From: Palsa-504 sp963835775
GTDB lineage: Bacteria > Actinomycetota > Actinomycetes > Streptosporangiales > Streptosporangiaceae
DNA length: 64,000 nucleotides
Assembly (NCBI GenBank): GCA_963835775.1
Contig: CAWIHB010000013.1
Coordinates: forward strand, 62,001-126,000
Direction: 5' to 3'
In this document: positions 17,158 through 25,228 of the stretch, in pieces
Layout: each line of letters starts with the position of its first letter
Position numbering within the stretch: position 1 is the first letter of the stretch
Position numbers and translations under genes: made by a program
Notes under the pieces: generated by a model
Database searches by the model: none
Seen by the model: only the letters and a program-made list of their open reading frames with translations
What the model was told of the DNA's origin: nothing

Positions 17158-18507
17158 CTAAAGGTGGTAGGCGTACTCGCGGAACTCCCAGTCGGTGACG
17201 AACCGCTCGAAACGCTCGATCTCGTTGCGCTTGTAGGCCAGGAACGATCCGACGAAGTAGCTGCCCAGGACTTCGGTGAAGGCGGTGTCCTTCTCCAGCG
17301 CGTCGAGGGCGGCAGCCAGGGTCTGCGGGAGCATGGGGGCGGCCTTCGGATCGTAGCCGTACCCCTCGAGCGGGGCGGGGAGTTCGGCCTTGTCCCTGAT
17401 GCCCAGGTAGGCGGCGGCGGCTACGGCCCCGACGATCAGGTACGGGTTGGCCGTGGCGTCGCCCAGCCTGACCTCCATGCGCGCGCCCGGTCCCCGCTCG
17501 GGCGGGATGCGGAGCATCGCGCTGCGGTTGTCCAGGCCCCAGTCGATCAGCCAGGGGGCCAGGGTGTCCGGGCCGAAGCGCTTGTAGGAGTTGATCGTGG
17601 GGTTGGCCAGGGCCGCGACCGCGGGGGCGTGCTGCAGCACGCCGGCGATCGCGTGCTTGCCGGTCTCGGACAGCCCGAACTCGGCGTCGGGATCGCCGAA
17701 CACGTTCGTGTGCGACTCGTCGGCCAGCGACAGGTGCAGGTGGAACCCGGATCCGCCCTCGTCGTTGAACGGCTTGGCCATGAACGTGGCCAGCAGGCCC
17801 TCGTGCCGGGCGATCTCCTGCACGGCGGACTTCATCCGGAACGCGCGGTCGGCGGCGTCGACCAGCTCGCTGTGGTTGAGGTTCACCTCGAACTGGCCGG
17901 CGCAGTACTCGTGGTTGGCCGCGGTGACGTGCAGCCCGGCCGCGCGCAGGTAGCGCAGGGTCCGCAGCAGCAGGCCGTTGGGGTCGCCCTTGCGGCCCAC
18001 CACGTAGACGTTGCCCGGGCTGTCGGCGTACCTGGTGAAGCCGGTCGGCGTCGCGTCGTTCGGCTCGCAGATGAAGTACTCGAGCTCCGGGCCGATGATA
18101 GCCTGCAGCTTCAGCTGCGCGAGGTGCTCGGCGACCCGGCTGACCACCGTCCGGGGCGACTCCGGCGCGGGCGTGCCGTCGGCCAGGAAGGTATCTCCCA
18201 GGCAGGCCATCACGCCGGGCTCCCAGGGCAGCGGGGCCAGCGTGCTGAGGTCAGGCTTAACGATGACGTCGGGCAGGCCGTCCTCGATGCCGCCCTGGAT
18301 CGGGATCGTCTCGCCCGTCGGCGTGGTGTGGAAGATGCAGCGGCTGAACGCGAGGCCGTGCGAGAGCGCGGCGGGCAGCTCGGACAGCAGCACGTCGCGG
18401 CCCCGGTCGACGCCGATCATGTCCGAGTACGACACCCGGACCACGTCGATGTCCTGCGACCGAAGCTGCTCGGTCACCGCTGTGACGTCCTGGCTGTGGC
18501 TTTCCAC
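17158..18507 (-). CDS. Glutamine synthetase-like gamma-glutamyl-amine ligase (PuuA/GlnA3-type)
   Basis: About 449 residues of the glutamine synthetase fold; joins glutamate to an amine using ATP. Metal/substrate motifs: GPELEYF (ExE), GQFEVNLNH, GSGFHLHLSL, NSYKRFGPDTLAPW, and RIPPERGPGARMEVRLGD. The sequence style is that of gamma-glutamylpolyamine/ethanolamide synthetases rather than nitrogen-assimilating GlnA. Its neighbours are two glutamine-amidotransferase-type hydrolases, a MarR regulator and oxygenases, which parallels the aniline (TdnQ/AtdA1) and Puu pathways. I chose GTG 18507 because GGAGGAG lies 5 bases upstream; the longer frame would read through the operator at 18526. Repression by the palindrome is likely. 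Confidence 0.85.
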   Translation of the reverse strand: MESHSQDVTAVTEQLRSQDIDVVRVSYSDMIGVDRGRDVLLSELPAALSHGLAFSRCIFHTTPTGETIPIQGGIEDGLPDVIVKPDLSTLAPLPWEPGVMACLGDTFLADGTPAPESPRTVVSRVAEHLAQLKLQAIIGPELEYFICEPNDATPTGFTRYADSPGNVYVVGRKGDPNGLLLRTLRYLRAAGLHVTAANHEYCAGQFEVNLNHSELVDAADRAFRMKSAVQEIARHEGLLATFMAKPFNDEGGSGFHLHLSLADESHTNVFGDPDAEFGLSETGKHAIAGVLQHAPAVAALANPTINSYKRFGPDTLAPWLIDWGLDNRSAMLRIPPERGPGARMEVRLGDATANPYLIVGAVAAAAYLGIRDKAELPAPLEGYGYDPKAAPMLPQTLAAALDALEKDTAFTEVLGSYFVGSFLAYKRNEIERFERFVTDWEFREYAYHL

Positions 18508-18519
18508 GGCTCCTCCGGC

Positions 18520-18546
18520 TATAGTCGTTAGGGTCCAAACGTTATA
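18520..18546. promoter_or_regulatory. Compact divergent promoter with one shared operator
   Basis: TATAGT (18520-18525) is a -10 for the plus strand and GTTATA (18541-18546, TATAAC when read on the minus strand) is a -10 for the minus strand. Between them, with one base of overlap, sits CGTTAGGGTCCAAACG (18526-18541), which matches the motif at 9340 in 13 of 16 positions. A regulator bound here would control both the ligase series and the amidotransferase-MarR-PuuD series. A TTGCCT on the minus strand 17 bases from TAACGT could be its -35. Confidence 0.7.
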
Positions 18547-18656
18547 TGAGGGACGGCTCGAAGGCAAGAGGTTCGCGGCGCGGATTTCGCGGCCGCCGCC
18601 CTCTGTTCTGAGTGCTTGCAGCGTGCTGTCGACCGGAGGAATCGGAGGAATCGCCC

Positions 18657-19361
18657 ATGCGGGTGCTGTTCATCCAGCAGGATCATGTGTCGCCGACCGG
18701 GCCGGTGGGCGAGGCGTTCGCCGAGGCCGGCTACGACGTGGCGGAGTTCGGCGTGGTGCCGGCGTCACGGTTTCACGACCCGTCCGTCACGGTGGCCTTT
18801 CCCGATCCGCTCGCGTTCGACGCGATTGTCCCGATGGGGGCGGCCTGGTCGGTGTACGACCGCGACCGCATCGGGACCTGGATCGACGACGAGCTGGGCT
18901 TCCTGCGCCGGGCCCACGACGCGGGCGTGCCGGTGCTGGGCATCTGCTTCGGCGGCCAGGCTCTCGCCGCCGCCCTGGGCGGCAAGATCATCAAGGCCGA
19001 ACGGCCCGAGGTGGGGTGGACCCTGATCCAGACGAGCCGGCCCGGGCTGATCGAGCCGGGGCCATGGTTCCAGTGGCATTCCGACCGCTGGGTCCGGCCG
19101 GCGGGCATCCGCGCGCTGGCCACCACCGGGCACGCCGACCAGGCCTTCACCGCAGGGCGCAGCCTGGGCGTGCAGTTCCACCCCGAGCTCACCCCCCAGA
19201 TGCTGGACGGCTGGCTGAGCAACGGCGGCCGCCAGCACGCGCTGGCGCTCGGGGTCGACCCCGATCAGCTCGTGGCGGAGACCGCGGCCCGGTCCGACGA
19301 GGCGCGCCTCCGGGCGAAACGGCTGGTGTCGGCGTTCCTGGCGCTGCCCGGATCGGCGTGA
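18657..19361 (+). CDS. Class I glutamine amidotransferase-like protein
   Basis: 234 residues of the class I amidotransferase fold. The catalytic triad is visible: Cys97 in LGICFGGQALAAALGG, and His/Glu in VQFHPELTP near 179. It stands alone without a synthase domain, so it is more likely a hydrolase of a gamma-glutamyl compound, as proposed for TdnT/AtdA2 next to the glutamine synthetase-like TdnQ/AtdA1 in aniline clusters. ATG 18657 follows two GGAGGAATCG boxes. It is divergent from the ligase gene and shares its operator; the MarR gene starts 25 bases after its stop. Confidence 0.8.
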   Translation: MRVLFIQQDHVSPTGPVGEAFAEAGYDVAEFGVVPASRFHDPSVTVAFPDPLAFDAIVPMGAAWSVYDRDRIGTWIDDELGFLRRAHDAGVPVLGICFGGQALAAALGGKIIKAERPEVGWTLIQTSRPGLIEPGPWFQWHSDRWVRPAGIRALATTGHADQAFTAGRSLGVQFHPELTPQMLDGWLSNGGRQHALALGVDPDQLVAETAARSDEARLRAKRLVSAFLALPGSA

Positions 19362-19386
19362 CGCCTGATGCACATAGGATCAGCCT

Positions 19387-20040
19387 GTGAGCAGGGCCAG
19401 GACGCGACCAGAGCCGACCGGCGCTCCGGCCGATGCTCCGGCCGCCGCCCCGGCCGATGCTCCGGCCGATGCTCCGGCCGCCGCCCCGGCCTTGAGCGGG
19501 TCCGCCCGGTCCGTATCGCGGGCGGCGAGTACTCATGCCGAGGAGCACAAGACCTTGTCCGCCACTGAAGCCGCGGTGAACGAGCGCCTGGCCGCGATGC
19601 CGCTTGACATGCCGGCCATGGCGGCGGTGAGCAACCTGTACCGGGCGGCCGGGGCCATCAGGAACCACTTCGAGCACACCGTGCTGGCTCCCTACAACCT
19701 CACCTGGACCGGCTGGGTCGTGCTGTGGGTGGTGTGGATCTGGGAAGAGATCGAGACCCGGCACGTGGCCGCCGAGGCGGGCATCTCCAAGGGCACCCTG
19801 ACCGGGGTGGCCGGCACGCTGGAGAAGCGCGGCCTGATCCAGCGGCGCGCCCACCCGGAGGACGCCCGGCGGGTGCTCATGGTCCTGACCCCGGCCGGCA
19901 CCAAGCTCATGGCCGAGCTCTTCCCGCAGTTCAACAACGAGGAGGCGCACGTGGTGGCGCCGCTCAGCGGGGACGAGAAGCAGGTCGTGGCGGCCGCGCT
20001 GCGCAAGATCGTCGTCGGCCTGGAGCAGGGTCAGGCCTGA
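19387..20040 (+). CDS. MarR-family transcriptional regulator
   Basis: Winged-helix dimeric regulator. The wHTH spans roughly residues 105-175 (NLTWTGWVVLWVVW, AAEAGISKGTLTGVAGTLEKRGLIQRR, DARRVLMVLTPAG with the wing). The first 55 residues are a low-complexity Ala-Pro-Asp stretch made by a tandem repeat. TTG 19555 with GAGGAG upstream would remove it and may be the true start; GTG 19387 is the longest. Located inside the catabolic cluster between the amidotransferase and PuuD-like genes, it is the best candidate to bind the palindrome at 9340, 18526 and 22908 and so to control its own operon. Confidence 0.82.
   Translation: MSRARTRPEPTGAPADAPAAAPADAPADAPAAAPALSGSARSVSRAASTHAEEHKTLSATEAAVNERLAAMPLDMPAMAAVSNLYRAAGAIRNHFEHTVLAPYNLTWTGWVVLWVVWIWEEIETRHVAAEAGISKGTLTGVAGTLEKRGLIQRRAHPEDARRVLMVLTPAGTKLMAELFPQFNNEEAHVVAPLSGDEKQVVAAALRKIVVGLEQGQA
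19422..19491 (+). repeat. Tandem repeat coding Ala-Pro-Ala-Asp
   Basis: GCTCCGGCCGAT and GCCCCGGCCGCC units alternate in frame; the block of about 33 bases occurs twice. It codes the low-complexity N-terminus of the MarR protein. Confidence 0.85.
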
Positions 20041-20068
20041 GCGTTCCGGCCTGAGCGTTCCGGCCTGA
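20034..20068 (+). repeat. 2.5 x 14-bp repeat duplicating the marR stop
   Basis: GGCCTGAGCGTTCC repeated from 20034; each copy carries the TGA that ends the MarR gene. Non-coding past the first stop. Confidence 0.85.
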
Positions 20069-20120
20069 CGCACCACCTGGCTGGCCCTGTAACTGGCCCG
20101 GTAACCCAGGAGCGTATCCG

Positions 20121-20834
20121 TTGTCCCGCCCGCTGATCGCGATTCCCGCTCGTTTCTCGGCCTCGGCCGCGGCCCTGCGCTATGCGGCCGAGGTCTCGGC
20201 CCGCAGGCTCATCGAGGCGGTGTACGCCGCGGGCGGCGAGCCGCTGTCCGTCCATCCCAGCGCGCCGGACGGCTCCATCACTGAGGCCCAGGCCGGCGAG
20301 CGGCTGAGCTTCGCCGACGGCGTGCTGCTGCCCGGCGGCGGTGACCTCAGCCCGGCGCACTACGGCGGGGCCCAGCACGAGTCGCTCTACGACACGGACA
20401 CCGAGCAGGATGCCTTCGACCTCGCGGTGGCCCGCTGGTGCCTGAGCTCAGGCCGGCCGCTGCTGGCCATCTGCCGCGGCCTGCAGATAGTTAACGTGGC
20501 CATGGGCGGCACGCTGGTCCAGGACATGCCGAGGCACCACCGCCACGTCCGTTCGGAACTGGTCCTGCGGCCGGGCACCGCGGTGCGCGGCGTACTGGGC
20601 CAGGACACGGTCACGATCAGCTGCTACCACCATCAGGCCATCGACCGCATCGGCGCTGGGCTGTGCCCGACGGCGTTCTCCGACGACGGCGTGGTCGAGG
20701 CCGTCGAGCTGGCCGAGCCCGGCCGCGGCTGGTTCCTCGCGGTGCAATGGCATCCCGAGGACACCGCCGCCTGCGACCCGGCCCAGCAGCGCCTGTTCGA
20801 GGCCCTGGTGTCGGCCGCGGGCCGCAGCCGCTAA
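20121..20834 (+). CDS. PuuD-like gamma-glutamyl hydrolase (peptidase C26)
   Basis: 237 residues of the gamma-glutamyl-GABA hydrolase family. LLPGGGDLSPAHYG, the nucleophile Cys118 in LAICRGLQIVNVAMGG, and VQWHPEDT for the His are visible. In the Puu pathway this enzyme frees the product from gamma-glutamate after oxidation. TTG 20121 is preceded by AGGAGCG. It is the third gene of the amidotransferase-MarR-PuuD series, 80 bases after MarR. Two different glutamyl hydrolase-type genes in one cluster suggest that one acts on the oxidised intermediate and the other recycles the unreacted amide; this is inference. Confidence 0.82.
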   Translation: MSRPLIAIPARFSASAAALRYAAEVSARRLIEAVYAAGGEPLSVHPSAPDGSITEAQAGERLSFADGVLLPGGGDLSPAHYGGAQHESLYDTDTEQDAFDLAVARWCLSSGRPLLAICRGLQIVNVAMGGTLVQDMPRHHRHVRSELVLRPGTAVRGVLGQDTVTISCYHHQAIDRIGAGLCPTAFSDDGVVEAVELAEPGRGWFLAVQWHPEDTAACDPAQQRLFEALVSAAGRSR

Positions 20835-20911
20835 CGGTAGCGGCAGTCCTGGCCGCGGGCGGCCCGGGCGGGATGGATGTGCTGCTGCACCGGACCGGTG
20901 CCAGCCGCTGG

Positions 20912-22471
20912 CTACTCCGCGGCCTCGGCCCCGGGCGGCGCCTGGCTGAGCAGGCCGTGCTCTCGGAGCCAGGTGAGCAGGCTGTCGCGGCCGGCGAAGG
21001 CCAGACCCGCGGCGAGGCATGCCGCAGGTACGGCGGCGAGCACGTAGCGGTAGCTGAAGCCTGCGGTCATCGGCGGCAGCACGAGCAGCGCCACGCCGGT
21101 CAGCCAGGGCAGCAGGGCGAGGCCTCCCCAGCCGGTGCCCGGGACGCGCGTCTTGCGGCGGACACCGAGCGCGACGCCGATGGCGCCGACCAGCACGAAC
21201 AGGAACAGGAACATACCGCGCAGGTAGACGACCTTCTGGTACACCCACAGGAACCGGGCCCACGGCTGGACCACCGGCGGGCGTCCGTAATCCGCGCCAC
21301 CGAAGTCCTGGGCCGCCCGGGCGTTCACCGCGTCGCTCGTCACCCAGCTGGGCACCGCTCCGACCGCCGGCTCAAAGCGGAACTCGGAGCCGGAGCCCTC
21401 CAGGTTGCCGATCGAGTTGTAGACGTTCTCCCGTTTCCAGCCGAACGTGGTCAGCATGTCCTTGGCCACCACCCGTGCGTAGTCCAGCGGCTGGGCCTCG
21501 ATCGCCCGCTCGGCGAACCGCTGGGTCATCGACTCGATGGACGGCGTGAACCGGTAGATGTCGTTTCTCCCGGTCAGCTCAGCCAGCGGGGTCCGGTTCG
21601 ACCAGGGGTATTCCTGCGAGTCCGGGCGCTGCGATGGCGGCCTGGGGTCACAGAGCACGCGCAGGTCCGCCGGCGGGTTCATCTTCGAGCATTCGGCGAA
21701 GCTGCTCACCCGGCTGTACAGGAAGGTGCCCGTGGCCTCGTCGAGCGCGTAGTGCCCGTAGTGGGCGTGGAACCACACCATGTACCCGGCGATCGGCACC
21801 AGCCCGGCCACCGCGGTGGCGACGATGCGGCGCCAGCCCATGCGCCGCAACAGCATGCCGAGCAGCACGACGGCCAGCAGGATCTCCCCGACGTTCCGCA
21901 CGGTGGCCGCGTACCCGGTAGCCACGCCGACGACCACCGCGACGAATACCGGCGGCCGGTCCCACCAGCAGAGCAGGATCAGCACCGCCGTGACGAGCGT
22001 ACAGAACAGCACGTCCGAGGCGACCATGTGCTCGAGCTGCAGCTCGAACACGTCGAACAGCACCGGCAGCGCTGGGATCGCCGCGCCCCACCAGGGCAGC
22101 CCGCGGCGGCGCAGCACGGCGTAGATCCCCGTACCCATGGCCAGGCCCATGAGCGCCTGCAGCCCGGTAACCAGGCTGAGGCTGTGGAACGGCAGCAGGG
22201 CGTACAGGAACAGCGGGTACCCGCTCGTGCGGACGACGTCCGGCGACCTGGTGACCGCGTCGGTCATGTAGGTGTAGGAGTCGTTGAAAAACATCGCTGA
22301 CGGGTAGCCGAGCATGACCACCACGCGCAGCACGGCCGCGACGGCCAGCACGGCCGCGAAGGGGCCGTGGCCGCGGATCAGCCGGCGCAGCCGGGCAGCA
22401 GCCGTCGCGTCCGGGACGACGGGGGCGGGGTCGCCGGTTATGAGTTCGGCTAGGCGGTCGTTTACAGCCAT
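20912..22471 (-). CDS. Polytopic membrane protein, ArnT/PMT-like glycosyltransferase candidate
   Basis: About 519 residues with about 10 hydrophobic helices and a large extracytoplasmic loop in the middle. Near the N-terminus, after the first helix, comes MFFNDSYTYMTDAV, an acidic first loop of the type used by GT-C enzymes for the lipid-linked donor. FELQLEHMVASDVLF and the loop SPDVVRTSGYPLFLY follow. I placed the start at ATG 22471; a GTG at 22534 lacks a ribosome site. Acceptor and sugar are unknown. It converges on the PuuD-like gene and has no evident link to that cluster. Confidence 0.6.
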   Translation of the reverse strand: MAVNDRLAELITGDPAPVVPDATAAARLRRLIRGHGPFAAVLAVAAVLRVVVMLGYPSAMFFNDSYTYMTDAVTRSPDVVRTSGYPLFLYALLPFHSLSLVTGLQALMGLAMGTGIYAVLRRRGLPWWGAAIPALPVLFDVFELQLEHMVASDVLFCTLVTAVLILLCWWDRPPVFVAVVVGVATGYAATVRNVGEILLAVVLLGMLLRRMGWRRIVATAVAGLVPIAGYMVWFHAHYGHYALDEATGTFLYSRVSSFAECSKMNPPADLRVLCDPRPPSQRPDSQEYPWSNRTPLAELTGRNDIYRFTPSIESMTQRFAERAIEAQPLDYARVVAKDMLTTFGWKRENVYNSIGNLEGSGSEFRFEPAVGAVPSWVTSDAVNARAAQDFGGADYGRPPVVQPWARFLWVYQKVVYLRGMFLFLFVLVGAIGVALGVRRKTRVPGTGWGGLALLPWLTGVALLVLPPMTAGFSYRYVLAAVPAACLAAGLAFAGRDSLLTWLREHGLLSQAPPGAEAAE

Positions 22472-22896
22472 CGCAGCGAACTCTACTGTCGCTCTTGACA
22501 CTCCACCGGCGAATTCAATACGCGTTATGTTCACTTCACAAAAGCCGGGTCCGCCAGCGAAGACGGGTCAGCTTCACCGGCAGATCAGCAGCCCGCGGTT
22601 ACGGTGAGCGCCAGGCCACCCTGAGCCGCAATTACGGACTCCGATCCCTCGCGGACTGCTGCGAACGAGGCCGTGACCTGGCGCGGATCCGGAGCCGCAC
22701 GCAGCACACGGCGCGCGTGCGCGTGACAGGCTCGCTTCATGGCCGAGCATGGGAGCTCACCCTCCCGGCGTAGCGCATCCGGCGCCGCCGTCCCCGGCTA
22801 TACCCTCCGCTGCTGAAGCTCGTTGGCCGGGGGTTCGGGCTGGCCGACGCCGGGCACGCCGGGCGGCACCGGCGGACATGGCTGGCAAAATGGGTC
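22472..22896. other. Gene-free stretch upstream of the 22.9 kb promoter
   Basis: About 425 bases between the start of the membrane-protein gene and the promoter at 22897. Small open frames on both strands look like noise. I recognise no RNA gene, repeat or coding remnant in it. Confidence 0.5.
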
Positions 22897-22925
22897 TTGC
22901 CTCCGATCGTTTGGGTCCGTATGAT
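22897..22925 (+). promoter_or_regulatory. Promoter with operator-like palindrome in the spacer
   Basis: TTGCCT at 22897-22902, exactly 17 bases, then TATGAT at 22920-22925. The spacer and -10 contain CGTTTGGGTCCGTATG (22908-22923), which shares its left half with the operators at 9340 and 18526. It would drive the truncated permease gene at 23052, placing that gene in the same regulon. Confidence 0.65.
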
Positions 22926-23051
22926 TTCGATAACCTCATCCGTTCAGTAGCGAACATTGGGTCGGCCGCCGCCAGGGCGGGCGGCGGTGAGGCCAGACAG
23001 GGTTGACGGCAGCCGCCCCAGCCCTAGGAATCCAGGCTCAGGAGGTTCCCG

Positions 23052-23360
23052 GTGGCGGACTCGTCATACGAACGGCTGTCGGCACATCACAAGCTCAAGC
23101 TGCCCGACGCCGTAGCGCAGTCGATCGGGTTCATGGGGCCGGTCTTCTCGATCGCATTCCTGGTCCCGCTGCTGGTCGGGGTCAACGCGGCCAGCGAGGG
23201 CGCCGGCGGCGCCGCGCCGCTGGCCGTCCTGGTCTCGGCCATCGGCATCGTGGGCCTGGCCGTGGCCATGCTGGTGCGCGGCCGGCCCCAGGCCAGCCAG
23301 GCCGTGGCCGACCTGGGCGAAGCGCCGGAGTCCGCGATCGGCCAGCCGACCAGCTCTTGA
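23052..23360 (+). pseudogene. Internally deleted APC-family amino acid/amine permease
   Basis: The first 60 residues are a textbook start of a long APC permease: LKLPDAVAQSIGFMGPVFSIAFLVPLLVGVNAASEG is the cytoplasmic segment plus helix 1. The protein then runs APLAVLVSAIGIVGLAVAMLVRGRP and ends at 102 residues, against about 480-520 for the family. The second half looks like a terminal helix and tail, so an internal deletion may have joined the two ends. GTG 23052 has an excellent AGGAGG. The upstream promoter carries the cluster operator, so the lost protein was probably the importer (PuuP-like) for the glutamylated amine. A two-helix protein could still be made; transport is unlikely. Confidence 0.7.
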
Positions 23361-23428
23361 GCCTCCGTCATCTCGGGCAGATCCCGATCGCGCACCGCTG
23401 ACCAGCCGGACAGGAGAATAAGGTAAGG

Positions 23429-24100
23429 ATGGCAGCCCAGCCGAAGCTGGTTCTCGTGCTGACCGAGAACTGGACCATGATGCCTGGCACCGACCTGAAA
23501 GGCCTGGTGCGCATGGCCAGGGAAGCCGAAGACGCCGGGTTCGACGCGGTCATGCTGAGCGAGCATGTGGTCCTGGGCCCGGACGCCAGCGCCGCGGGCA
23601 TCATGGACAACCCCCGCGACTGGGCCTACCCAGGAAACCAGGACCCGGCCACCCCCTGGCCGAGCTCGCTGATCATGCTCGGTGCCATGGCCGCGGCCAC
23701 CAGCACGCTGCGGCTGGTCGCCGGGGCGGTGATCGTCCCGCTGCGGCACCCCCTCCTGCTGGCCAAGGAGCTCGTGACGCTGGACCGGCTGTCCGAGGGG
23801 CGACTGGTGGTCATCCCGACCGTGAGCTGGAGCCGGGACGAATACGCCGCGCTGGACGTCCCGTTCGAGGCGCGGGGCGCGCTGCTCGATGAGCACCTGG
23901 CGGCCTGGGCCGAGGTCTACGCCCGCACGCCGGCCAGCTTCAACGGCGTGCACTACCGCTTCCGCGACGTCTACCTGGAACCCAAGGCGTACCGGCCGGA
24001 CGGGCCGCGGCTGTGGTTCGGCGGCCAGCGGCTGCATCCTGCGCTGCTGCGCCGGCTGGTCAGGTACGGGCACGGCTTCAACCCGCTGGGCCGGCCGCAG
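23429..24100 (+). pseudogene. LLM-class F420-dependent oxidoreductase, 3' truncated
   Basis: Residues 1-225 are a luciferase-like monooxygenase-fold oxidoreductase: GLVRMAREAEDAGFDAVMLSEHV, LIMLGAMAAATSTLRLVAGAVIVPLRHPLLLAKELVTLD, RDEYAALDVPFEARGALLDE, and RLWFGGQRLHPALLRRLVRYGHGF. Homology stops at about 24095 (FNPLGRP); from there the frame is meaningless, because the DNA turns into a phosphatase gene in another frame. The family has about 290 residues, so the last quarter is missing. ATG 23429 follows AGGAGAATAAGGTAAGG. The long downstream frame to 25501 is an artefact of high G+C. Confidence 0.75.
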
Positions 24101-24536
24101 CCCGCGGTTCCTCAGCATGCTCTGCGTAGAGATCGATCCGCTCGACAGCGGCGGGGCACGGCTCCGGCTGGCCTCGGCGGGTCACCCGCTGCCGTTGCTG
24201 CTGCGCGCGACCGGCCAGGTCGAGCAGGTGGGCGAGCCGCAGTTGCTGCTGGGCGTCATGCCGGATTCCGGTTGTCACGCCGACGCGGCCCTGCTGGCCC
24301 CAGGCGACGTGCTGATCTGCGTCACCGACGGAGTCACCGAGCGCACCGACGGCGCCCGGCAGCTCGACGACGACGACGGACTGGCCCGGTTGATCACCGG
24401 GTGGACCGGGTTGCCCGCGGCGGCCATCGCCGACCGGATCTGGGCCGCCGTCCACGATTTCTCCGCCAGCCCGCCGCACGACGACGTCGCGGTGCTGGTG
24501 CTGGCCGCGCGGCCCCGGAACGCTCATTACCCGTAG
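24096..24536 (+). pseudogene. SpoIIE-type PP2C phosphatase, C-terminal fragment
   Basis: In a different frame from the LLM gene, the sequence from about 24096 reads as the C-terminal 145 residues of an RsbU/SpoIIE serine phosphatase: PRFLSMLCVEIDP, LASAGHPLPLLL, DVLICVTDGVTERTDG with a metal-binding Asp, and PHDDVAVLVLAARP with the terminal Asp. The N-terminal sensor part and the first metal motif are absent, so this is a 5'-truncated remnant joined directly to the truncated LLM gene. It looks like the product of a deletion that removed the two facing gene ends. Confidence 0.75.
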
Positions 24537-24607
24537 GCCTCCGCCACCGCGGCGGCCCGGGAGCACGGCGTGCCAACGATCGGCCGCCGGGTCCGGGTGC
24601 GGTGCGG

Positions 24608-25228
24608 TCAGGGACGCGGCAGGGCGCCGGGCTCGGCGGGGTGCTCGCGGGGCGGGCCAGGGGCGCGCGCGCCGGCGACCGTGCCGTCGATCCTGAGGCC
24701 GCGCAGGGCGAGCAGGCCGATCAGCACGGCCGCGCAGGTGATGGCGCTGTCGGCCAGGTTGAAGGTCCACGGGAAGTGCGGCAGGTTGATCCAGTCGACG
24801 ACCCGGCCGCGCATCGGGCCCGGGGCGCGGAACAGCCGGTCGCCGAGGTTCCCGGCGGCCCCGCCAAGCAGCAGCCCGAACCCGGCCGCCCAGGCCAGGC
24901 TGCGCAGCCGCCGGGCGGTGTGCACCACGATGGCGATCACGCCGCACACGAACAGGGTGATGATCACGGTATAGGAGGTGCCGAGGCTGAACGCGGCGCC
25001 TGCGTTGAAGGTCAGGGACAGCGTGATCAGCCCGCCCAGCAACCGGACCGGCGGATGGCCGGTCAGGTGGCTGAGCGCCAGGCCCTTGGAGACCGCGTCG
25101 GCGGTGACCACGGTGACCGCCACCGCGGCCATCAGGGCCAGGCAGCAAGCCGGCCCGTGACCCGGTGCGACTGCGAGAGGGGCCGGGTCGGACGGGGCGG
25201 CGGCCGGGGGCGGGGCGGGGTCGGGCAT
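24608..25228 (-). CDS. lspA: Lipoprotein signal peptidase (signal peptidase II)
   Basis: Membrane aspartyl protease that removes signal peptides from diacylglyceryl-prolipoproteins. 206 residues with four hydrophobic helices; the two catalytic Asp lie in GGAAGNLGDRLFR and FNLADSAITCAA. FNAGAAFSLG and VVDWINLP are also family-typical. N- and C-termini are extended with Pro/Ala-rich segments, common in actinobacteria. ATG 25228 overlaps the stop of the tricorn gene (TGATG), so it is translated from the tricorn transcript. Several lipoproteins in the window (38747, 41080) would be its clients. Confidence 0.92.
   Translation of the reverse strand: MPDPAPPPAAAPSDPAPLAVAPGHGPACCLALMAAVAVTVVTADAVSKGLALSHLTGHPPVRLLGGLITLSLTFNAGAAFSLGTSYTVIITLFVCGVIAIVVHTARRLRSLAWAAGFGLLLGGAAGNLGDRLFRAPGPMRGRVVDWINLPHFPWTFNLADSAITCAAVLIGLLALRGLRIDGTVAGARAPGPPREHPAEPGALPRP

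Noticed and set aside
20663..22300. 545-residue plus-strand frame opposite the membrane glycosyltransferase-like gene
   Set aside because: His/Arg/Gly-rich shadow; the minus strand has clear membrane helices.
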